From the NCBI GenBank assembly GCA_937906285.1, contig CALCWL010000599.1, forward strand, positions 1-6,032: DNA of 6,032 nucleotides. The letters run 5' to 3'. This document shows, piece by piece, positions 1 through 5,977 of the stretch (within the stretch, counting starts at the first letter, position 1; the number at the start of each line of letters is the position of its first letter). This DNA comes from an uncultured Rhodanobacter sp. Its GTDB lineage: Bacteria > Pseudomonadota > Gammaproteobacteria > Xanthomonadales > Rhodanobacteraceae. The notes beneath the pieces were generated by a model that worked only from the letters and a program-made list of their open reading frames with translations, made no database searches and was not told the origin of the DNA. A program made the position numbers and the translations under genes.

Positions 1-1021
1 TGGAGTCGGTGAGGTCGCGCTGCCAGCGGCTGATCGGCAGCTTCTCGGCGAAGTGGCCGAGCAGCGCGTTGGCCAGGCCGAAGTTGCCCTCGGCGTTCTC
101 GAAGTCGATCGGGTTGACCTTGTGCGGCATGGTTGACGAGCCGACTTCGCCGGCCTTCAGGGTCTGCTTGAAGTAACCCAGCGAGATGTAGCCCCAGATG
201 TCGCGGGCCAGGTCGATCAGGATGATGTTGGCGCGGCGCACGGCGTCGCAGTATTCGGCGACGTTGTCGTGCGGCTCGATCTGGGTGGTGTAGGCGTTGT
301 AGTCGAGGCCGAGGCTGGCCACGAAGCGCTGCGAGAACGCGCGCCAGTCCAGTTCCGGGTAGGTGACGACGTGGGCGTTGTAATTGCCGACCGCGCCGTT
401 GATCTTGCCGGAAACCTCCACTTCGGCGAGCTGGCGGCGCTGGCGTTGCAGGCGCGCCACCACGTTGGCGATCTCCTTGCCCAGCGTGCTGGGCGAGGCG
501 GTCTGGCCGTGCGTGCGCGAGAGCAGCGGCAGGTTGGCGTTGTCGTGCGCCATCTCGCGCAGCGTGTCGATTACCGCGTCGAGCTGCGGCAGCAGCACGC
601 TGCTGCGTGCATCACGCAGCATCAGCGCGTAGGACAGGTTGTTGATGTCCTCGCTGGTGCAGGCGAAGTGCACGAACTCCTTTGCCTGGGCCAAACCGAC
701 GTCGGCGCCGATCTTTTCCTTGATGAAGTATTCGACTGCCTTGACGTCGTGGTTGGTGGTCGCTTCGATCGCCTTGATGCGCTCGCCGTCGGCTTCGCCG
801 AAATTCTCCGCGATGGCTTTCAGGGTGGCGATCTGGCCCGCATCGAAGGCGGGCAGCTCGACGATCTCCGGTTCGGCGGCCAGCGCCAAGAGCCATTCGA
901 TCTCCACCTGGACGCGCCGGTGCATCAGGCCGAACTCGCTGAAGATCGGGCGCAGCGCCTCGACCTTGCCGGCGTAGCGGCCGTCCAGCGGCGACAGGGC
1001 AGTGAGGGCGTGGTTGGGCAT
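1..1021 (-). CDS. purB: Adenylosuccinate lyase, 5' part (C-terminus beyond window)
   Basis: Cytosolic purine-synthesis enzyme of the fumarase/aspartase superfamily. It releases fumarate from SAICAR (giving AICAR) and from adenylosuccinate (giving AMP). Translating the minus strand from ATG at 1021-1019 gives MPNHALTALSPLDGRYAGKV, the usual PurB N-terminus. The reading frame then stays open for 340 codons to the window edge, ending in ISRWQRDLTDS. About 115 residues would be missing compared with the roughly 456-residue enterobacterial enzyme. Visible catalytic elements are TSEDINN, RTHGQTASP with the general-acid His at residue 171, and the superfamily signature GSSTMPHKVNPIDFENAEGN with the catalytic-loop Ser at 295. 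Both residue numbers coincide with those of the E. coli enzyme, which supports this start. The ribosome binding site is weak (GGAA, 7 nt upstream). The gene is divergent from fumC. The identification is secure; only the 3' end is unseen. Confidence 0.97.
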   Translation of the reverse strand, partial: MPNHALTALSPLDGRYAGKVEALRPIFSEFGLMHRRVQVEIEWLLALAAEPEIVELPAFDAGQIATLKAIAENFGEADGERIKAIEATTNHDVKAVEYFIKEKIGADVGLAQAKEFVHFACTSEDINNLSYALMLRDARSSVLLPQLDAVIDTLREMAHDNANLPLLSRTHGQTASPSTLGKEIANVVARLQRQRRQLAEVEVSGKINGAVGNYNAHVVTYPELDWRAFSQRFVASLGLDYNAYTTQIEPHDNVAEYCDAVRRANIILIDLARDIWGYISLGYFKQTLKAGEVGSSTMPHKVNPIDFENAEGNFGLANALLGHFAEKLPISRWQRDLTDS

Positions 1022-1082
1022 CGGGGTGTTCCGGCGAGGGGAAACGGCCATTTTACATTGCCGGCGGCGCGCTGCCTTGCGG

Positions 1083-1088
1083 CTTATA
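1083..1088 (-). promoter_or_regulatory. Possible -10 box for purB
   Basis: On the minus strand TATAAG lies 62 nt upstream of the purB start. The same spot read on the plus strand gives TATAGT (1085-1090), so it could serve either divergent gene. No convincing -35 hexamer sits at 16-18 nt in either direction. A second AT-rich candidate, TAAAAT (minus strand, 1055-1050), lies closer to purB, again without a good -35. This is a weak call based only on -10 resemblance. Confidence 0.25.
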
Positions 1089-1114
1089 GTGGCGAGCCAT
1101 CAAACGGCTTTTTG

Positions 1115-1202
1115 CCCGTCATTCCTGCGCAAGCAGCAATCCAGTGCCTTCGGTCTTCAAGGGCACGGGTCACTGGGCCCCGGCTTGCGCTGGGGCGACG
1201 GG
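1115..1202. repeat. Degenerate dispersed palindromic repeat (REP-like, WIPAFAGMT type)
   Basis: Two 32-nt arms, 1115-1146 (starting CCCGTCATTCC, ending CCAGTG) and 1171-1202 (starting CACTGG, ending GACGGG), are inverted copies matching at about 23 of 32 positions. The identical blocks are CCCGTC, GCGCAAGC and CCAGTG. Each arm is itself a small hairpin: CTGC-GCAA-GCAG on the left and CCCCGGC-TTGC-GCTGGGG on the right. The whole element can therefore fold as a four-arm or long hairpin structure. Its antisense reads WIAACAGMT, a degraded form of the spurious peptide WIPAFAGMT that marks a common dispersed intergenic repeat in proteobacterial genomes. The arms have diverged, which suggests an old copy. 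It lies in the purB-fumC gap and would be in the fumC leader if transcription starts upstream of it. That it recurs elsewhere in this genome is inference. Confidence 0.75.
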
Positions 1203-1235
1203 AATTTTCCAGGATCCGGCTTCTCCCATCCACCC

Positions 1236-1241
1236 GAAGGA
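1236..1241 (+). promoter_or_regulatory. Ribosome binding site of fumC
   Basis: GAAGGA lies 7 nt before the ATG at 1249. It decides the start: the same frame is open back to an ATG at 1144, but that ATG lies inside the palindromic repeat, has no purine-rich site, and would add 35 residues of repeat-derived sequence. Confidence 0.8.
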
Positions 1242-1248
1242 ACAAACC

Positions 1249-2631
1249 ATGAGCGGCTTCCGCATCGAACACGACAGCATGGGCGAGCTGCAAGTCCCGG
1301 CCGACGCGCTGTATGGCGCGCAGACCCAGCGCGCGATCGACAACTTTCCCATCTCCGGGCTGCACCTGCCGCGCCCGTTCATCCGCGCGCTGGGCCTGAT
1401 CAAGGCGGCCGCCGCCGATGTCAACCTGGGCATGGGGCACCTGAAGAAGAACCAGGCCGCGGCGATCCGCAAGGCAGCGCTGGCGGTGGCGGGCGGCGAA
1501 CACGACGCGCAGTTCCCGATCGACATCTTCCAGACCGGCTCGGGCACCAGCACCAACATGAATGCGAACGAGGTGATCGCCCACCTGGCGGTGGCCGCCG
1601 GCGCGAAGGTGCATCCGAACGACCACGTCAACTACGGGCAGAGCTCGAACGACGTCATCCCCACGGCGATCCACGTCAGCGCCACGCTGACCGCCAGCGA
1701 GCAGCTGCTGCCGGCGCTGAAGCACCTGAAGAGGATCATCGACAAGCGCGCCCGCGAGCTGAAGAACACGCCCAAGACCGGCCGCACCCACCTGATGGAC
1801 GCGATGCCGATCACCTTCGGGCAGGAACTGTCGGGCTGGGCGGCGCAGATCGGGGCGGCGATCGAGCGGATCGAGGACGCGCTGAAGCGCATGCGCCGGC
1901 TGCCGCAGGGCGGCACGGCGGTGGGCACCGGCATCAACGCCGACCCGAAGTTCGGCCCGGCGATGGCCGCGCAGCTGAAAAAGCTGACCGGCGTGAAGTT
2001 CGAATCGGCGGAGAACTATTTCGAGGGCATGGCCGCGCAGGACGCGGCGGTGGAACTGTCCGGCGCGCTGAAGACGCTGGCGGTGGCGCTGATGAAGATT
2101 GCCAACGACCTGCGCTGGATGAACTCCGGCCCGCTGGCTGGCCTGGGCGAGATCGAGCTGCCGGCGTTGCAGCCGGGTTCGTCGATCATGCCGGGCAAGG
2201 TCAACCCGGTGATTCCCGAGGCCACCGCGATGGTCGCCGCGCAGGTGATCGGCAACGACGCGGCGATCACTATCGCCGGGCAGAGCGGCAACTTCCAGCT
2301 CAACGTGATGCTGCCGCTGATCGCGCACAACCTGCTGCAGTCGATCGGCATCCTGGCCAACGTCAGCGTGCTGCTGGCCGACAAGTCCATCGCCGGGTTC
2401 AAGGTCAACAAGGCGCGGGTGAACCAGGCGCTGGCGATGAACCCGATTCTGGTCACCGCGTTGAACCCGGTGATCGGCTACGAGAAGGGCGCGGCCACCG
2501 CCAAGCTGGCGTACAAGCAGCACCGGCCGATCATGGACGTGGCGCTGGAAACCACCGGCCTGTCGAAGGAGGAGCTGAAGAAGCTGCTCGACCCGATGGC
2601 GTTGACGCGTGGCGGCATCCACGAAAAATAG
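1249..2631 (+). CDS. fumC: Class II fumarate hydratase (fumarase C)
   Basis: Iron-independent homotetrameric cytosolic fumarase that interconverts fumarate and L-malate in the TCA cycle. The protein is 460 residues, close to the 467 of E. coli FumC. It opens with MSGFRIEHDSMGELQVPADA, typical of the family. Superfamily blocks appear in order: TGSGTSTNMNANEV (about 96-109), GQSSNDVIPTA (130-140), GRTHLMDAMP with the active-site His at 181, and the signature GSSIMPGKVNPV with catalytic-loop Ser311, Lys317 and Asn319. These correspond to E. coli H188, S318, K324 and N326. The C-terminal domain (GYEKGAATAKLAYK onward) is complete and ends HEK. After the signature the text reads VNPVIPEAT instead of the E. 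coli VNPTQCEA, a variant I associate with a second FumC lineage in pseudomonads and xanthomonads. The related enzymes aspartase and argininosuccinate lyase fit less well because of the GKVNP and THLMDAMP motifs. It is followed directly by a terminator, so it is probably monocistronic. Confidence 0.96.
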   Translation: MSGFRIEHDSMGELQVPADALYGAQTQRAIDNFPISGLHLPRPFIRALGLIKAAAADVNLGMGHLKKNQAAAIRKAALAVAGGEHDAQFPIDIFQTGSGTSTNMNANEVIAHLAVAAGAKVHPNDHVNYGQSSNDVIPTAIHVSATLTASEQLLPALKHLKRIIDKRARELKNTPKTGRTHLMDAMPITFGQELSGWAAQIGAAIERIEDALKRMRRLPQGGTAVGTGINADPKFGPAMAAQLKKLTGVKFESAENYFEGMAAQDAAVELSGALKTLAVALMKIANDLRWMNSGPLAGLGEIELPALQPGSSIMPGKVNPVIPEATAMVAAQVIGNDAAITIAGQSGNFQLNVMLPLIAHNLLQSIGILANVSVLLADKSIAGFKVNKARVNQALAMNPILVTALNPVIGYEKGAATAKLAYKQHRPIMDVALETTGLSKEELKKLLDPMALTRGGIHEK

Positions 2632-2638
2632 ACGGCTG

Positions 2639-2652
2639 GGGATTCGGGATTC
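2639..2652. repeat. Tandem heptamer GGGATTC x2
   Basis: Two adjacent perfect copies of GGGATTC stand just after the fumC stop. An inverted copy, GAATCCC, lies at 2703-2709. Short GGGATTC/GGGATTG runs like this are, from general familiarity, frequent between genes in xanthomonad-type genomes. The second direct copy is also the outer arm of the nested inverted repeat around the terminator. Confidence 0.5.
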
Positions 2653-2709
2653 GCAAAGGCATCGCCCGCTCGCGCGGCGATGCCTTTTTTTCTTGCTTTT
2701 GCGAATCCC
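2646..2709. repeat. Perfect 12-bp inverted repeat enclosing the terminator
   Basis: GGGATTCGCAAA (2646-2657) is exactly complementary to TTTGCGAATCCC (2698-2709). The fumC terminator hairpin lies inside it, and the AAA at 2655-2657 is shared by the outer arm and the inner stem. The structure fills nearly all of the 81-nt gap between the convergent genes. Read from the minus strand it could help end transcription of the opposing operon, although the run of T after the inner stem is then only three. Confidence 0.8.
2655..2691 (+). terminator. Rho-independent terminator of fumC
   Basis: The stem GGCATCGCC (2658-2666) pairs perfectly with GGCGATGCC (2676-2684) around a 9-nt loop, CGCTCGCGC. AAA (2655-2657) can add three pairs with the start of a seven-T tract (2685-2691). 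It begins 23 nt after the fumC stop codon. The stem also forms on the minus strand, where it may act as a weaker terminator or a 3' end barrier for the convergent operon. Confidence 0.9.
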
Positions 2710-2712
2710 GCC

Positions 2713-3402
2713 TCAGAACGACAGCACGGTCACGCCTTTCTTGTGGCCCGAGTTGGCGATGTTCTGGCTGCAGTCCTGCACATCTTCCTCCGTCATCGTG
2801 GCGTAGGGCTGGAACGCGGGCAGGGCGGCGGCGAGTTGTTGCTGGGCGGCGCGCAGGTCGGGCAGGCGTTTGCACAGTTCGAGGGCAGCGGCCTGGATGC
2901 GGTCGGTCTGTGGCTTGATGGCCGCCTCGATTTCCGCGTCGCTCTTGCCGCTGAACGCGCCGCTCAGCGCCGCGCTGGCGGCATGCATGCCCAGGTCCGC
3001 GCCTTGCGTGCCGATCTTCATGCCGGCCTCGGCGATGCCGATGATCTGCTGCCGGTAGTCGAGCAGCAGCTGCCGTTGCTCCGGCGTGGCGGCGACCGGT
3101 TTGCCGTCGATCAGCAGTTCGCCCTGCGGCGTGATCTGGGCCTTGGATGTCGTGCGGCCCAGGCGCAGGGTGTTGCCGATGTGGACGGTGTCCACGTCGA
3201 TGTTCCTGGTGGCCAGTTCCTGCCGGGCCTTCTGCATGGCGTTGTCGACGCGGCGGGCCACCCACGAGGTGGGTGCCTTGTCGCCAGCCTGCGCGGTGGT
3301 GGCCGACGAGGCCGGCTGGGACTCGGCGTGGTCCGACTGACCGCAGGCTGCCAGCGGCAACAGCAGGGCCAGGGCGAGGGCGTTGAGCGTGAGGGACTTC
3401 AT
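2713..3402 (-). CDS. DUF2884/YggN-like outer-membrane lipoprotein
   Basis: 229-residue protein with a lipoprotein signal peptide: Lys2, a hydrophobic core (about 4-18) and the lipobox LAAC with the lipidated Cys at 20. The residue after it is Gly, not Asp, so Lol sorting to the outer membrane is expected. A low-complexity Ser/Ala/Gln linker (about 22-42) follows. The segment ITPQGELLIDGKPVAATPEQRQ and then LLDYRQQI matches the pattern I recall for E. coli YggN (ITPDGNVMYNGKQYSLNAAQREQ), the DUF2884 family, whose function is unknown. The rest looks helical and Ala/Gln-rich; Cys177 and Cys211 could form a disulfide in the periplasm. The start at 3402 is chosen because GGAG stands 8 nt upstream and it gives a clean signal peptide; an in-frame ATG at 3435 would spoil both. 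It is the last gene of the minus-strand cluster, 34 nt after the permease stop, and it converges on fumC. Confidence 0.8.
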   Translation of the reverse strand: MKSLTLNALALALLLPLAACGQSDHAESQPASSATTAQAGDKAPTSWVARRVDNAMQKARQELATRNIDVDTVHIGNTLRLGRTTSKAQITPQGELLIDGKPVAATPEQRQLLLDYRQQIIGIAEAGMKIGTQGADLGMHAASAALSGAFSGKSDAEIEAAIKPQTDRIQAAALELCKRLPDLRAAQQQLAAALPAFQPYATMTEEDVQDCSQNIANSGHKKGVTVLSF

Positions 3403-3436
3403 GGGTGCTTCTCCAAGTCGTGTGTCGGAACGCAAC

Positions 3437-4396
3437 TCAGCTGTCGTCGCGCCAGCGGCGGAACCAGATCGCGCCGGCCAGCATGGCGATGGCCGCGACG
3501 ACGCCGATCCACAGGTCCATCGAGCCCATCGCGCTGTAGCTGTGCATCACGCTCAGGCTGGAGAGCACCTGCGCCGGATTGTCGCCGCCGATGCCGCTGA
3601 CTTCGCTGAACCAGCCGCCCGGGAACACGCTGCCCAGGATGCGGGCCACCACGCCACGCCAGTACCAGTCGTTGGAGATATTCAGCGTACCCAGCAGGTT
3701 GAACCAGCCGATCACGATGCCCACGCCCACTGGCAAGGCCACCGCCCACAGGAAGGGCTTGCTGCGTGCCCAGGCCGAGCAGAGCATCAGCCAGCCCACT
3801 GTCGGCAGCGCCCACAACACATAGAGCGGGATCGAGCCGACCAGGTTGGCGATGACCTGCAGCGGGTGCGACAGGCCCAGCAGATGCCACACGCTGACGC
3901 CGTGCAGCGACAGGGTGATGGCGAACATCAGCAGCATCACGATGCCGGTCAGGGCACCCACGATCACCGCGATCAACGGCGCGACCACGGTGGCGGAGAC
4001 GACCTTGGACAGCACGGTTGCGGTGTCCGACACCGGCAGGGATTTCCAGAACAGGATGCTGCGGTCGCGGCGATCGTCGTAGAGCGCGCCAAGGCAGTAG
4101 AAGAACACCACGAAGCCGAGCACGATGCCGATGATCATGGTGGAGGAATACATCACCAGGTCCAGCCCGGCGCCGACTGCCTCCATCGACTGCTGGTCCA
4201 GGTCGCGGGTCAGCAGGTGCAGGTTGTTGCTGCCCATACCCAGGTGGAAGCCCATCTGCCGGCCCATCACCTCGCCGGTCACGATGCCCATCAGGTTCAA
4301 CACCAGGAAAATCGCGGCGGTGATCACCGGCGCGCGCAGAAAGCCGCCGCGGTGCTCCCAGAACTCGCGCTTGATCAGCCACAGAAAGGTTTTCAT
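3437..4396 (-). CDS. ABC-2 type transporter permease
   Basis: 319-residue inner-membrane protein, presumed to form the export channel with the ATPase encoded just before it. Hydrophobic segments at about 22-42, 82-105, 132-160, 182-207, 214-233 and 294-312 fit the six-helix ABC-2 fold. The N-terminus MKTFLWLIKREFWEHRGG is an amphipathic, basic stretch typical of these permeases. The cytoplasmic loop LYDDRRDRSILFWKSLPVSD (105-124) matches the conserved loop after helix 2 that contacts the ATPase. A large extracytoplasmic loop (about 43-80) lies between helices 1 and 2, and another (about 235-293) lies before the last helix. The start ATG (4396-4394) overlaps the TGA of the ATPase gene as ATGA, so the two are probably translationally coupled and made in equal amounts. 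The same frame is open upstream to 4918, but that part is antiparallel shadow of the ATPase gene. Substrate is not readable. Confidence 0.9.
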   Translation of the reverse strand: MKTFLWLIKREFWEHRGGFLRAPVITAAIFLVLNLMGIVTGEVMGRQMGFHLGMGSNNLHLLTRDLDQQSMEAVGAGLDLVMYSSTMIIGIVLGFVVFFYCLGALYDDRRDRSILFWKSLPVSDTATVLSKVVSATVVAPLIAVIVGALTGIVMLLMFAITLSLHGVSVWHLLGLSHPLQVIANLVGSIPLYVLWALPTVGWLMLCSAWARSKPFLWAVALPVGVGIVIGWFNLLGTLNISNDWYWRGVVARILGSVFPGGWFSEVSGIGGDNPAQVLSSLSVMHSYSAMGSMDLWIGVVAAIAMLAGAIWFRRWRDDS

Positions 4397-5250
4397 GCGT
4401 AGGTTCCCTTCATGGTGGCGACGAACAGGTCGCTGATGGATGGCCGGCGGGTCTCGCCCAGCGCCTCCAGTTGCGCGCGTCCGACGCCGTCGAACAGAAA
4501 GATGCTCTTGCCGAAGACCTGGCGCTCGTCCAGCGGCTTCAGCGCCCGGGCCGCCTCGGCGCGGTCGGCGTTGACCATCACCTCGATGTAGCGCTCGCCC
4601 ACGGCGTCCATGTCCGCGTCGAGCACGATCCTGCCGTCGCGGATGAACATCAGGTCGGTGAGGATGTGCTCGACTTCCTCCACCTGGTGGGTGGTGACGA
4701 TGATGGTCTTGTTCTCGTCGAAGTAGTCCTCCAGCAGGTTCTGGTAGAACTGCTTGCGGTAGAGGATGTCCAGGCCCAGGGTCGGCTCGTCCAGGATCAG
4801 CAGCTTGGCGTCGATCGCCATCACGAGCGCCAGGTGCAGCTGCACGATCATGCCCTTGGACATCTGCCTCACGCGCTGTTCGGGCTGCAGCTTGGTGCGG
4901 GCGAGGAAGGCCTCGCACTTGGTGCGGTCGAAGCGCGGATGCACGTGGGCAACGAAGTCGACCACTTCACGCACGCGGATCCAGCGCGGCAGCACCGCCA
5001 CGTCGGCGATGAAGCACACCTCACCCATCAGCTTGTCGCGCTGCTTGCGCGGGTCGAAGCCCAGCACGCTCAGCTCGCCGGTGAAGTCGGTCAGGCCCAG
5101 GATGGCCTTCAGTGCGGTGGTCTTGCCGGCACCGTTGGGGCCGATCAGGCCGACGATGCGACCGGGTTCGACCTGGAAACTGACGTTGTCCAGCGCGACC
5201 GTCGACTTGTAACGCTTGCCGAGGCCGCTGGCCGTGATGACCGCGCTCAT
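4393..5250 (-). CDS. ABC transporter ATP-binding protein, YtrB-like
   Basis: 285-residue cytoplasmic ATPase that would power the adjacent permease. Motifs in order: A-loop Tyr14, Walker A GPNGAGKTT (37-45), a signature region reading MSKGM (130-134) in place of LSGGQ, Walker B LLILDE (150-155) with catalytic Glu155, D-loop GLD (159-161), and the switch His188 in TTHQVEEVE. The Q-loop position reads FIADVAVLP, with Asp83 where Gln is usual. A C-terminal extension of about 90 residues (196-285) follows the core, as in other partners of ABC-2 permeases. The start at 5250 has AGGAG 8 nt upstream and gives the standard N-terminus ITASGLGKRYKSTVALDNVS; the open frame to 5340 lies within the regulator gene. 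Its ATG overlaps the regulator's TGA (ATGA, 5250-5247) and its own TGA overlaps the permease ATG, so all three are likely coupled. Confidence 0.93.
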   Translation of the reverse strand: MSAVITASGLGKRYKSTVALDNVSFQVEPGRIVGLIGPNGAGKTTALKAILGLTDFTGELSVLGFDPRKQRDKLMGEVCFIADVAVLPRWIRVREVVDFVAHVHPRFDRTKCEAFLARTKLQPEQRVRQMSKGMIVQLHLALVMAIDAKLLILDEPTLGLDILYRKQFYQNLLEDYFDENKTIIVTTHQVEEVEHILTDLMFIRDGRIVLDADMDAVGERYIEVMVNADRAEAARALKPLDERQVFGKSIFLFDGVGRAQLEALGETRRPSISDLFVATMKGTYA

Positions 5251-5621
5251 GCTGATGGCTCCTGGTGGTTGCCGGCTTCCCGCAGCAGGGTCTTGAGATC
5301 CAGCCCCAGCCGCTGCAGGCGGGCATGCAATGCCGGCCATTCCTCGCGCAGGAAGCGCTCCCGTTCGGACTTGAGCAGCGCATCGCGCGCCCCTTCGATG
5401 ACAAACATGCCCAGACCCCTCCTTTTCTCCACGAGTTGTTCGTCGACCAGTTCCTGGTACGCCTTCGATACGGTCAGCGGGTTGATCTGATAATCCGCCG
5501 CTACCTGGCGTACCGACGGCAGCGGGTCACCTTCATTCAAGGCGCCGTCCAGGATCATCGCCACCACACGCTGGTGCAGTTGGCGATAGATCGGGACGCT
5601 GTCGTTCCAGGCGATGGTCAT
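5247..5621 (-). CDS. GntR family transcriptional regulator, YtrA subfamily
   Basis: 124-residue DNA-binding protein. Residues about 8-76 form a GntR-type winged helix: PIYRQLHQRVVAMILDGALN (10-29), then GDPLPSVRQVAADYQINPLT (31-50) with the family motif LPSVRQVA, the recognition helix VSKAYQELVDE, and the wing EKRRGLGMFV. The remaining roughly 45 residues are a short charged helical tail (RERFLREEW...LLREAG), too small for the ligand domains of FadR or HutC types and matching the YtrA class, which dimerises through two such helices. YtrA-type regulators usually repress their own operon with a neighbouring ABC transporter, as in B. subtilis ytr. The start at 5621 has AAGGA 6 nt upstream, inside the last codons of the preceding gene, whose stop is only 2 nt away. 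The ATPase gene overlaps its stop codon. The probable operator is the palindrome at 6002-6025. Confidence 0.93.
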   Translation of the reverse strand: MTIAWNDSVPIYRQLHQRVVAMILDGALNEGDPLPSVRQVAADYQINPLTVSKAYQELVDEQLVEKRRGLGMFVIEGARDALLKSERERFLREEWPALHARLQRLGLDLKTLLREAGNHQEPSA

Positions 5622-5623
5622 GG

Positions 5624-5971
5624 TTATTCCTTGGTGATGCGGCCGAACTTCTTGCCAAACGAATAGTAGGGCATGACCCACTGCGCCCCGAGCAGGCCCA
5701 GCGGCTCGATCGCCTCGCCCAAGCGCAGTTGCGCGTCGGCAGGCACGGCGGCCAGGTTGGCGGCGCTGCCGTCCTCGATCAGTGCCGCGGCACGCCGTTC
5801 GGCGGCGTTCGGGCGCACGGTGACGGGGGCCAGGTTGGTGACGTGGGCCGGCTCGCTGGCATGGCTGGTGCCGACCGGCTGCCAGGCGTCGACGTTGTAC
5901 AGCACGGCGCGCAGGCTCGCGAAGGTGAGCAGGATGGCCGCGGCGCCGGCGATCAGTTTGTACGCTTTCAT
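5624..5971 (-). CDS. Small membrane-anchored or secreted protein of unknown function
   Basis: 115 residues; I do not recognise the family. The N-terminus MKAYKLIAGAAAILLTFASL has two lysines followed by a hydrophobic stretch (about 6-20), so it is either a single membrane anchor or a signal peptide; no clear AXA cleavage site or lipobox is visible. The rest would be extracytoplasmic: a Ser/His/Ala-rich linker (about 33-45), NLAPVTVRPNAAERRAAALI (46-65), then an Ala/Leu-rich segment and an aromatic C-terminus, MPYYSFGKKFGRITKE. There are no cysteines. It has the best ribosome binding site in the window, AAGGAGG 6 nt before the ATG, and is the first gene of the GntR/ABC operon, 2 nt ahead of the regulator. 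This position suggests a link to the transporter, for example as sensor, substrate-binding or accessory factor, but that is inference. The strong site, tight spacing and signal-like start argue that it is a real gene. Confidence 0.8.
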   Translation of the reverse strand: MKAYKLIAGAAAILLTFASLRAVLYNVDAWQPVGTSHASEPAHVTNLAPVTVRPNAAERRAAALIEDGSAANLAAVPADAQLRLGEAIEPLGLLGAQWVMPYYSFGKKFGRITKE

Positions 5972-5977
5972 GTCGAA

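Noticed and set aside
1144..1248. Start of fumC at ATG 1144
   Set aside because: The extra 35 codons come from the dispersed repeat and leader, with no ribosome site before 1144, while GAAGGA precedes the ATG at 1249.
269..1252. 327-codon plus-strand frame opposite purB
   Set aside because: It is the shadow of purB; the minus strand gives a textbook PurB protein through the same region.
1084..2622. 512-codon open frame antisense to fumC
   Set aside because: It is rich in Arg, Val, Gln and His with no domain pattern, as expected from the complement of GC-rich coding DNA. Its end segment is just the antisense of the palindromic repeat.
1002..2918. 638-codon plus-strand open frame covering fumC in another frame
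   Set aside because: It overlaps fumC, whose frame has full motif support. The product is Arg/Gly/Ala-rich low complexity and crosses the terminator.
3256..3277. Hairpin GGCCACCCAC / GTGGGTGCC with a 3-nt loop
   Set aside because: It lies inside the lipoprotein coding sequence, has no T tract and a one-base bulge. In DNA this rich in GC such stems arise by chance; an attenuator role cannot be supported.
4397..4918. N-terminal extension of the permease to an ATG at 4918
   Set aside because: It would overlap the ATPase gene completely and adds a charged Arg/Gly-rich stretch. The ATG at 4396 has a ribosome site, an ATGA overlap and a typical ABC-2 N-terminus.
4471..5490. 339-codon plus-strand frame opposite the ATPase and regulator
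   Set aside because: The composition (His/Val/Gln/Leu-rich) is an antisense artefact, and the minus strand carries intact Walker motifs and a GntR domain here.
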